A model generated the notes under the pieces. It was not told where the DNA came from and ran no database searches. It saw only the letters and a list, made by a program, of their open reading frames with translations. Position numbers and translations under genes: made by a program. A stretch of DNA of 64,000 nucleotides, taken from assembly GCF_943193005.1 (NCBI RefSeq), contig NZ_CALPCH010000001.1:124001-188000 (forward strand), written 5' to 3'. Position 1 is the first letter of the stretch. Every line of letters begins with the position of its first letter. Source of the stretch: Pumilibacter intestinalis. GTDB lineage: Bacteria > Bacillota > Clostridia > Christensenellales > Pumilibacteraceae. Positions 57,055 to 64,000 of the stretch are shown one piece after another.

Positions 57055-57642
57055 ATGACAACCAAACGACTCGTTCGAATAAGTTATTTCACCATGCTCA
57101 CCATAATAGGCGGGCTTATAAGCATACCCATACCGGGTGCGCCCATTAAACTTACATTTCAAACGCTGTTCGTAATTCTTTCGGGCATGATACTCGGCGG
57201 CAAAGACGGCGCGTTTGCCCAAATAGCTTATATGGCGATAGGACTTATTGGCTTGCCGATTTTTTCGGCGGGCGGCGGTTTCGACTACGTTTTGCGCCCG
57301 TCGTTCGGTTATATTTTGAGTTTTCCGCTCGCGGCTTTCGTTACGGGCGCGCTCATCTCCAAACAAAAAACGCTAAATCCCTTTAAGCTGTTTTTGTGCG
57401 CCTTTTGCGGCTGCCTTTGCAACTACGCAGTGGGGGTAAGCTATCAGGTGCTGATAGTGGCTTTTTATACGGGAAGCGGCATTATAGCCGCGCTCGGCGG
57501 GCTTGCAACCATTCCTCTCATGTTGCTTAAAGACGCGGTGCTCATATTCCTTGCCTGCCTGCTTTATCCGCGCATAATGACAATGATAGGAAAGCCCAAC
57601 GAACAAATCGAGAAGAACGAGGAAACGGGAGTACAGCCTTAA
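57055..57642 (+). CDS. bioY: Biotin transporter substrate component BioY
   Basis: A 195-residue ECF S-component with about six helices and the BioY motifs PGAPIKLTFQTLFVILSG (quoted in part) and RPSFGYILSFP. Takes up biotin with a shared ECF module not in this window. There is no BirA site that I can see. No Shine-Dalgarno; leaderless promoter. Confidence 0.92.
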   Translation: MTTKRLVRISYFTMLTIIGGLISIPIPGAPIKLTFQTLFVILSGMILGGKDGAFAQIAYMAIGLIGLPIFSAGGGFDYVLRPSFGYILSFPLAAFVTGALISKQKTLNPFKLFLCAFCGCLCNYAVGVSYQVLIVAFYTGSGIIAALGGLATIPLMLLKDAVLIFLACLLYPRIMTMIGKPNEQIEKNEETGVQP

Positions 57643-57690
57643 AATCCGACAGTGCTTTTGGCGGCTAAGCCGATAGAACTTTTAATTGTT

Positions 57691-57750
57691 CGCGGCAATC
57701 CTCTGCGGGAGAACCCGTAACTCAAAATGTCATTGCGAGCGGCGTAGCGG
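57691..57750. repeat. Degenerate foldback repeat pair
   Basis: GCGGCAATCC at 57692 and GTCATTGCGAGCGGCGTAGCGG at 57729 are partial arms next to the RHS scrap. Confidence 0.65.
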
Positions 57751-57845
57751 GAGTTAAATACGACAACAAAACATACGTATATCGCAAAAACGCGCAAGGG
57801 GATATAATAGCACTACTTGACAGCTCGGGCGCGGTTGTGGTAAAT
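57750..57845 (+). pseudogene. RHS/YD-repeat protein scrap
   Basis: A startless frame encodes GVKYDNKTYVYRKNAQGDII followed by ALLDSSGAVVVN, the typical spacing of an RHS/YD repeat core. It then runs into the tRNA terminator. Only about 32 codons remain, cut by the foldback repeat on the left. Confidence 0.7.
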
Positions 57846-57860
57846 ACTGTCATAATAACA

Positions 57861-57892
57861 AAAAGCTCATTTCAACGAAACGAGCTTTTTTT
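57861..57892 (-). terminator. Terminator of tRNA-Arg
   Basis: AAAGCTCG-TTTC/GAAA-TGAGCTTT with one mismatch and flanking T tracts, directly after the tRNA on the minus strand. Confidence 0.8.
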
Positions 57893-57893
57893 G

Positions 57894-57968
57894 TGGTGTT
57901 CCCGCCGGGAGTCGAACCCGAAACTACGCCTTAGGAGGGCGTCGTTATATCCATTTAACTACGGAAAC
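57894..57968 (-). tRNA. tRNA-Arg (anticodon CCT)
   Basis: A 75-nt tRNA with acceptor GTTTCCG/CGGGAAC, anticodon stem ACGCC/GGCGT around loop CTCCTAA (anticodon CCT, codon AGG), T arm CGGGTTCGACTCCCG and an encoded CCA. The decayed SIR2 pair lies just upstream. Confidence 0.93.
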
Positions 57969-58012
57969 GCGATAAAGGTATTTTACTATATTTGCTTATC
58001 GTTTGTCAAGAG

Positions 58013-58932
58013 TTATGAAACGAGTGAATTGAGAATGGCGGGGATTTCCGAGTAGTCGTTTACCCATATTACGTTTATGCCTATGGATTGGAAATAGTTG
58101 TTTCGCACGTTGCGGTCTATGTCGGAGTATATTTTTATGAGGTCGTCGTTGCAAGAGTCGGCGGCGAAAGTTTTGTTTTTCATGAAAGCGAAATGCTTGG
58201 CGTTGTCTTTGTTTTTTACGGCTACGTCGAGCAGGCGGCGAAGATTGGGGTCGGTGAGGGAACAGCCTATAAACAAACAGGTGCTGCTCTTAAATGCGTT
58301 TAACTGCGCTATGTTGGACCAACAAAAGGAGTCGCGGTATATGCGGTGATAGTCCTCTTCCGAAAATACTATTTCCGAGCTCGAGTCGTAGGAGTCGTTC
58401 AGCTCTTTGGACAGGTAGCCGTGCACGTGATAAATATTGAGGTCGCTGTTGCTCGGCTCGTCCTGTTCGCGATAAACCACGTTGTGAGCGAGCTTGCCGA
58501 ACTGCTGTTCGAGCAGGTTGTCGAAATTATATGTTATAATGCTTTTCACGCCCATGTGATGGCGACGCGGCGTGCTCACGTTTGCTATGGCGGAGAGAGC
58601 ATGTTGTTTATGAGTTCGTTCCAAAGCGGCACGCCCGCGCTCATGGATACTCCCGCGCCCAAACACAAAGTGACGTCTTCTGCGTCGTATGCCTTTTTCA
58701 AAGCCGCAAGCAATTTCGCTTTGGTTGCGGCTTCTTCCGCGGGCGTGGGCAGATTGCGTATCGCGTCTTCGAGCAACGCTTTTTTGGGGTTTTCGAGATA
58801 GGGAGAGGAGTCGTTTTCCGTCCGTTCGAGTAAGTCGTCGTAATCCCAAATTTTTACAATTCTATTTCTTTCGGAGTTGTCTATGCTTGCCGCTATGTTT
58901 TGTTTTTGCGCTTCCGACAAACTGTCAGACAC
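58013..58932 (-). pseudogene. SIR2-like protein, broken by internal deletion/frameshift
   Basis: Two frames together give a SIR2_2-like protein. The first (58932-58585, GTG start) has an Asp/Glu/Lys-rich N-terminus and the NAD-binding LCLGAGVSMSAGVPLWNEL, then stops. The second, from about 58600, resumes with SIITYNFDNLLEQ, a catalytic-type VHGYL, and IGCSLTDPNLRRLL. Between the two halves the usual 75-90 residues are missing, so a deletion changed the frame. Bacterial SIR2-like proteins of this kind often cleave NAD in phage defence. Overlaps the preceding gene by 8 nt. Confidence 0.75.
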
Positions 58933-59344
58933 TTACCAAATCTTTGTTTTGATTTTTCGCATACTTGAAGAGGACGGAGAGCGCAAACTTTTCAAACGCC
59001 TTGCCGCTCTCCAAATTTGTAAGCTCGGGGCTTTCGCGAGCTTTGAAACGCTCTTTTCGCACCTGCCGTTTTATTTCGAACACGTCTGTTTTGTCTATTT
59101 TGTTTGTATCGAAATTTTCGGCAAAACTCCAAACGTGCGGCTTGGGCGATACTATAATTCCCGCCTTTTTCAAGTAGTTGCGAGTCCAAGTAAGTCTGTA
59201 TTCCACCTCGGTGAGCTTGGACGCCGCCGAGTGCATGGCTCGGCATATCTCTTCGGATAATCCCATTACCTGCTCGGTCTTGCGGTTAAGCTCTTTAACG
59301 GTTGCCGTTCCGCCCAAATCCTTTTGTATTATTTTGTCAAGCAT
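58925..59344 (-). CDS. Winged-helix (Mrr N-terminal-like) protein, partner of SIR2
   Basis: A 139-residue protein whose LTEVEYRLTWTRNYLKKAGI and following SPKPHVWSF resemble the Mrr/RestrictionEndo N-terminal winged helix. The C-terminal part is helical and ends without a nuclease domain. I start at ATG 59344 (MLDKIIQK); ATG 59383 and 59422 are possible. No Shine-Dalgarno is seen. The stop overlaps the SIR2-like start, so they formed one unit. Confidence 0.6.
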   Translation of the reverse strand: MLDKIIQKDLGGTATVKELNRKTEQVMGLSEEICRAMHSAASKLTEVEYRLTWTRNYLKKAGIIVSPKPHVWSFAENFDTNKIDKTDVFEIKRQVRKERFKARESPELTNLESGKAFEKFALSVLFKYAKNQNKDLVSV

Positions 59345-59388
59345 TATATGCGCTAAATATGATATGCTTGTATAAATATTCATGCAAT

Positions 59389-59460
59389 TGCATAAATATA
59401 CGAAAAAAGTATGTTGCGGCAAATCGAGACGAAAAACCGACCGAAAAAATGCATAAATAT
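59389..59460. repeat. Two direct copies of TGCATAAATAT in the divergent spacer
   Basis: Copies at 59389-59399 and 59450-59460, 61 bp apart, between the winged-helix gene and parE. They may be regulator sites. Confidence 0.5.
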
Positions 59461-59474
59461 GTAGCGCAAAATGC

Positions 59475-59504
59475 TTGAAAAAAAGTGCGGCGGTATGTTA
59501 CAAT
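59475..59504 (+). promoter_or_regulatory. Promoter of parE-parC
   Basis: TTGAAA, 18-bp spacer, TGT-TACAAT (extended -10). The leader holds a GTGCAAC/GTTGCAC hairpin at 59514-59535. Confidence 0.75.
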
Positions 59505-59569
59505 GATATAGTTGTGCAACGGCAGGCTGTTGCACGCTTACTACTAAGACGACTGCAAGGAGGAACGCA

Positions 59570-61528
59570 ATGCACGATTACAGCGCAGGCGATATCAGGG
59601 TACTCGAGGGGTTGGACGCGGTAAGACTGCGCCCCGGCATGTATATCGGTACTACCGGTATCAAGGGCTTGCATCATATACTTTGGGAAATAGTGGACAA
59701 CTCCATGGACGAGGTTGCCAACGGGTTCGGCGATACCATAACGGTTACGCTTTACACCGACGGCAGCGCGAGCGTGGAAGACAACGGGCGCGGCATACCC
59801 GTAGACGTTCATCCCACGCTGGGTGTTTCGGGCGTGGAGGTTGTGTTTACTCAGCTTCATGCCGGCGGCAAGTTCGATAACGAAAACTACGCGCACAGCG
59901 GCGGCTTGCACGGCGTGGGCGCGTCGGTTACAAACGCGCTCAGCGAGTGGGTTACCGTAGAGGTTTACAAGAACGGCAAGACCTACCGCATGGAATTCGA
60001 ATCCAAAGAGGTTAACGGCGAGGTTAAGGGCGGCATACCCAAGTATCATTTGTTCGATACGGGCGTAGCAACCGAAAAGCGCGGCTCGTTCGTGAGATTT
60101 TTGCCCGATAAGCGCATATTCGAGTCCACTCATTTTCAGATAGAAACCATATCGCGCCGACTCAAAGAGCTTGCGTTTCTTAATAAAGGCGCGCGCATAA
60201 TTCTTATTGACGAGCGCGTTCCCATGGGCAACACCGTGCTCAAGCGCGAATACTGCTACGAGGGCGGACTCAACGATTTCGTAAAGTATTTGAACGAAAC
60301 CAAGATACCCGCTTTCGAAGAGCCTATTTTCCTGTCGGGCACGAAAGACAACATCGATATGGAGCTGTCTTTTCAGTATACCGACGCGTACACCGAAAAT
60401 ATTTTCTCGTATGTAAACAACATACCCACAACCGAGGGCGGCACGCACGAAACGGGATTTAAGGCGGCGCTCACAAAGGTAATGAACGACCTTGCCCGCA
60501 AGACGGGAACTCTCAAGGAAAAGGACGCCAATCTTTTGGGCGACGATTACCGCGAGGGACTCACCGCCGTGCTTTCGATTAAGATGCAGAACGTGCAGTT
60601 CGAGGGGCAGACCAAAACCAAGCTCGGCAATCCCGAGGCGCGGATAGCGATAGAATATCTCGTTAACCAAACGCTTTCGGAATTTTTCGAGAAGGACACT
60701 AAGGGACTTGCGGATATCATATTGAAAAAAGCCGTGCTTGCGGCTAAAGTTCGCGAGGCGGCTCGTAAAGAAAAGGAAATTACCCGCGCCAAAAACAGCC
60801 TTGACAACAACTTTAACCTTGTGGGCAAGCTGTCGAGCTGCACAGGCAAAAAGCCCGAAAACAACGAACTTTTCATAGTGGAGGGCGACAGCGCGGGCGG
60901 CACGGCGAAACAGGCGAGAAACCGCAGTTTTCAGGCGATACTGCCGCTTCGCGGAAAGCCGCTAAACGCCGAGAAAAAGCGCATAGACCAAGTGCTTGCC
61001 AACGAGGAAATCCGCACCATAATATCCGCGCTCGGGAGCGGCATAGGCGAAGATTTCAACGTGGATAATCTCAATTACCACAAAGTAATAATTCTTTCCG
61101 ACGCCGACCAAGACGGAGCGCACATAAGGGCGATACTTTTAACTTTCTTCTTCCGCTACATGAAAGACCTCATAAACGAAGGGCACGTATATATAGGGTT
61201 GCCGCCTTTGTACCGCATTTCCAAAAAGGACACCGTGGAATACGTGTACGACGACGTGGCTCTCGAGGACGCGAAGAAGCGTTTCGGCAAGGGCGCGGGG
61301 CTTCAGCGTTACAAAGGTTTGGGCGAGATGAGTGCGGAACAGCTTTGGGAAACCACCATGGACCCCAACCGTCGCACGCTCGTGCAGGTTACCATAGAGG
61401 ACGCGGCAACCGCCGAAATGCTGGTATCTACGCTTATGGGCGACGCCATAGATTTGCGGCGCAGATACATCATACAAAACGCGAATTTCAACAAAGAAGA
61501 CAATTTCAAAGTTCAGGAGGCTAAGTAG
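59570..61528 (+). CDS. parE: Type IIA topoisomerase subunit B (ParE-like)
   Basis: The 652-residue ATPase subunit: GHKL motifs EIVDNSMDE and DNGRGIP, then the TOPRIM motifs EGDSAGG and [10 protein letters not shown]. The DGAHI form and the lack of inserts favour ParE over GyrB, but the split is not certain. AAGGAGG precedes the ATG. In an operon with the A subunit, 8 nt away. Confidence 0.88.
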   Translation: MHDYSAGDIRVLEGLDAVRLRPGMYIGTTGIKGLHHILWEIVDNSMDEVANGFGDTITVTLYTDGSASVEDNGRGIPVDVHPTLGVSGVEVVFTQLHAGGKFDNENYAHSGGLHGVGASVTNALSEWVTVEVYKNGKTYRMEFESKEVNGEVKGGIPKYHLFDTGVATEKRGSFVRFLPDKRIFESTHFQIETISRRLKELAFLNKGARIILIDERVPMGNTVLKREYCYEGGLNDFVKYLNETKIPAFEEPIFLSGTKDNIDMELSFQYTDAYTENIFSYVNNIPTTEGGTHETGFKAALTKVMNDLARKTGTLKEKDANLLGDDYREGLTAVLSIKMQNVQFEGQTKTKLGNPEARIAIEYLVNQTLSEFFEKDTKGLADIILKKAVLAAKVREAARKEKEITRAKNSLDNNFNLVGKLSSCTGKKPENNELFIVEGDSAGGTAKQARNRSFQAILPLRGKPLNAEKKRIDQVLANEEIRTIISALGSGIGEDFNVDNLNYHKVIILSDADQDGAHIRAILLTFFFRYMKDLINEGHVYIGLPPLYRISKKDTVEYVYDDVALEDAKKRFGKGAGLQRYKGLGEMSAEQLWETTMDPNRRTLVQVTIEDAATAEMLVSTLMGDAIDLRRRYIIQNANFNKEDNFKVQEAK

Positions 61529-61536
61529 GAGGGCGT

Positions 61537-63975
61537 ATGGCGGAACAAAAGACACCGAGCATTATAGCAAAAACCATGGAAGACGTCATGCACGAGTCCA
61601 TGATGCCTTACTCCGAATTCGTTATTCTCGACCGCGCGTTGCCGCGTGTGGAGGACGGCTTGAAACCCGTGCAAAGGCGCATACTCTACAGCATGTCCGA
61701 ACTCGGAATTACCCCCGATAAACCGTACCGCAAGTCGGCTCGTATCGTGGGCGATTGCATGGGTAAATTCCACCCGCACGGCGACAGCTCCATATACGGC
61801 GCAATGGTGAGAATGGCTCAGCCGTTCAGCATGGGCGCGTGCCTTGTGGACGGTCACGGCAATTTCGGAAGCGTAGACGGCGACAGTCCCGCGGCGATGC
61901 GTTACACCGAGGCGCGACTCACTCCGCTCGCGCTCGAACTGCTCAGAGATATAGACAAAAACACCGTTAAGTGGAGTTGCAACTTCGACGACACGCTAAT
62001 GGAGCCGGATATGCTCCCCGGCAGGTTTCCCAACCTGTTGGTAAACGGTGCGAGCGGCATAGCTGTAGGCTTATCCACGAATATCCCGCCGCACAACCTA
62101 ATGGAGAGCATAGACGGCGTGATTGCCTATATAGACAATCCGCGCATTAAGCTCTCCGACATGATGAAGATTATCAAAGGTCCGGACTTTCCAACGGGCG
62201 GTTTCGTGATAGGCGGCGAAGAACTCGTAAAGGCTTACGAAACGGGCAAGGGCAAAGTTATAATGCGCGCCAAACTTCACATAGAGAACGGCGACAACGA
62301 CAAAAAGCTCATAGTTATAGACGAGCTTCCGTATCAGGTTAACAAGGCGCAACTGCTCGAGAGCATACTCAAGGCTCGCGAGGAAAAGAAGGGAGTGCTC
62401 ACGGGCATTACCGAAATTACCGACGAAAGCGACCGCGGCGGCATGCGAGCCGTGATAAAGGTGAAGCGCGACAACGACCCCAAACCCATTATAGACGCGC
62501 TCATGAAATACACCAATCTTTCCACGTCGTTTGCCATAAACATGGTGGCAATCGCCGACGGCAAGCCCCAGCAGATGGGACTGCTCGATATCATAGCCTA
62601 CTATGTGAATTATCAGCGCGAAGTGGTGTTGCGCAGAACCCGTTACGAGCTTGACGCCGCAAAAGAGCGCGAGCACATTTTGGAAGGGCTTGTGATAGCC
62701 GTTCGCAACATAGACGAGGTTATAAAGATAATAAAGGCTTCGGCGTCTACGAGCGAGGCGAGGGAGAACTTGAGAAAGCGTTTCGACTTGAGCGAACGTC
62801 AGGCTCAGGCAATACTCGATTTGCGCCTTGCCCGTCTTACTCATTTAGAGGTTTACAAGCTCGAAAAAGAACTTGCCGACGTTCGCGCTCTCATAACAAG
62901 GCTTACGGCGATAGTTGCGAGCCGAAAATTGCAAATGGACCTCGTAAAAGCCGAACTCGCGCAGATACGCAAGGCGTACCGCGAAAACCGCAAGTCGGTT
63001 ATGCTCAAGGCGACGGCGGATTACGTTGTGCCCAGCGAAGACGACGAAAAGCCCGTTGAGGATTATATAATCGCCGTTAACGCTAACAACAATATCAAGC
63101 GCATGTTTGTGAAGAATTTCACAATGGCAACCAAAGACTTTACCGAAAATTCGTCGCGTAACGAGATATGCTCGGCTATAGTAAAGGCAAACAGCCTCGA
63201 GAGGGTGTATTGCTTTACCAACCTCGGCAACTGCTACAAGCTCGACTCCGAGTCTATACCCGAAGGCAAGTGGCGCGAAAAGGGCGTACCGCTCAAAAAG
63301 GTTGTGCCCGAAGCTCTCGACGGCGAGCGCATTGTGTTTATGCAGACGGTTGCCGACAATCTTCCCAAAGGAAACCTGCTGTTCTATACTCGCGCGGGCA
63401 TGGTTAAGCGCAGCGAGTGGAAGGAGTACGGCGTGGTTAAGAGCGCGTTTGCCGCAATCAAACTCAAAGAGGGCGACGAGGTAATCGCCATAGAGCACGA
63501 ACGCAAAAACTGCACTCTCATGTTCGTAACAAAGAGCGGCATGTGTCTTAACGCCGATATGAGCGATATTCCCGTTCAGGGCAGAATTGCCGCCGGCGTA
63601 AAGGGTATTCAGCTCTCCGACGGCGACGACTGCCTGTTTATAGGTCAGATAAACGGCGACGGCGAGGTGGTGCTCGTATCCGACCGCGGATACTCCAAGC
63701 GCGTGCTCGTATCGCAGATAGACGTAATGGCGCGTTACCGCAAAGGCGTTAAGATAGTTGATTTCAACAAGAAAGACAACGGAACGTCGCTCGCGTTCGT
63801 GTCGTACGTTACCGAGCCGTACAAAATAGTGCTCGTATTCGAAGACGATTATCTTTCGAGCTATTCTACCGAAGCTCTCAGCATAGAGAACCGCACTCAC
63901 AGCGGCAGACCCATAATAAAGGGGCGCGCACGCATTAAAGAGGGGCTTATATACAACGACAAGGTAACAAACTAA
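61537..63975 (+). CDS. parC: Type IIA topoisomerase subunit A (ParC-like)
   Basis: The 812-residue cleavage subunit with the catalytic Tyr in [10 protein letters not shown], the [17 protein letters not shown] region and a C-terminal beta-pinwheel. I see no GyrA box (QRRGGKG), so the pair probably relaxes and decatenates instead of adding negative supercoils. The residue at E. coli GyrA position 87 is Gly. Ends 25 nt before the window edge; nothing is seen after it. Confidence 0.88.
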   Translation: MAEQKTPSIIAKTMEDVMHESMMPYSEFVILDRALPRVEDGLKPVQRRILYSMSELGITPDKPYRKSARIVGDCMGKFHPHGDSSIYGAMVRMAQPFSMGACLVDGHGNFGSVDGDSPAAMRYTEARLTPLALELLRDIDKNTVKWSCNFDDTLMEPDMLPGRFPNLLVNGASGIAVGLSTNIPPHNLMESIDGVIAYIDNPRIKLSDMMKIIKGPDFPTGGFVIGGEELVKAYETGKGKVIMRAKLHIENGDNDKKLIVIDELPYQVNKAQLLESILKAREEKKGVLTGITEITDESDRGGMRAVIKVKRDNDPKPIIDALMKYTNLSTSFAINMVAIADGKPQQMGLLDIIAYYVNYQREVVLRRTRYELDAAKEREHILEGLVIAVRNIDEVIKIIKASASTSEARENLRKRFDLSERQAQAILDLRLARLTHLEVYKLEKELADVRALITRLTAIVASRKLQMDLVKAELAQIRKAYRENRKSVMLKATADYVVPSEDDEKPVEDYIIAVNANNNIKRMFVKNFTMATKDFTENSSRNEICSAIVKANSLERVYCFTNLGNCYKLDSESIPEGKWREKGVPLKKVVPEALDGERIVFMQTVADNLPKGNLLFYTRAGMVKRSEWKEYGVVKSAFAAIKLKEGDEVIAIEHERKNCTLMFVTKSGMCLNADMSDIPVQGRIAAGVKGIQLSDGDDCLFIGQINGDGEVVLVSDRGYSKRVLVSQIDVMARYRKGVKIVDFNKKDNGTSLAFVSYVTEPYKIVLVFEDDYLSSYSTEALSIENRTHSGRPIIKGRARIKEGLIYNDKVTN

Positions 63976-64000
63976 ATTTTACGGCAACGTATAGCGGCAC

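Overview
The window reads as the chromosome of an anaerobic, endospore-forming member of the Clostridia (Firmicutes), probably an uncultured gut-type lineage. The evidence is a gerA-type spore germination operon, a V-type ATPase operon in place of an F-type one, RqcP, KtrAB, DUF4364 and TSCPD proteins, a preQ1 riboswitch over a queuosine operon, and Firmicutes-style promoters (TTGACA-like, 16-18 bp spacer, often an extended TGnTATAAT). The lineage assignment is inference; there is no rRNA in the window.

Layout. 1-7.5 kb: the 3' end of a large Ig-like surface protein, a phosphoribosyltransferase and gerAA-gerAB-gerAC. 7.5-11.1 kb (minus strand): rqcP-ispDF-ktrB-ktrA. 11.3-14.7 kb: a small unknown gene, then promoter, preQ1-I riboswitch and terminator ahead of queD-queE-folE-queC-queF, a full route from GTP to preQ1. 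14.75-24.5 kb: an AT-richer accessory island holding a zinc-ribbon/membrane protein pair, a TetR regulator, a recombinase remnant, a six-gene operon (GyrI-like, nucleotidyltransferase, GNAT, tautomerase, metallo-hydrolase, PEBP), two HxlR regulators with divergent partners, a possible structured RNA, an oriT and a damaged MobV relaxase. It ends near a tRNA-Leu. 24.7-34.8 kb: pnuC, galK-galE-galM, a MATE exporter, cysK, rhaM, a PepF-type peptidase and a polysaccharide deacetylase. 34.8-46 kb: a sugar-isomerase/ABC importer operon, mgtC, ppa, cls, small membrane proteins and tsaC. 46-56 kb: ywlE, rpiB and the V-ATPase operon H-I-K-E-C-F-A-B-D, whose K subunit keeps the Na+ ligand pattern. 56-64 kb: TSCPD, DUF4364, bioY, an RHS scrap, tRNA-Arg, a decayed SIR2-like/wHTH gene pair, and a ParE/ParC-type topoisomerase pair.

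Two features run through the whole window. First, a family of GTCATTGCGAG...CAATCTC foldback repeats sits at gene 3' ends and once inside the V-ATPase operon. Second, at least five genes have a near-consensus promoter whose -10 box lies only 6-9 nt before the start codon with no Shine-Dalgarno sequence, which predicts leaderless mRNAs.

The strongest leads for undescribed biology are the leaderless promoter class, the promoter-to-terminator noncoding transcript beside the oriT, the operator core shared by the two HxlR regulators, the SIR2/wHTH pair, and the composite foldback repeats.
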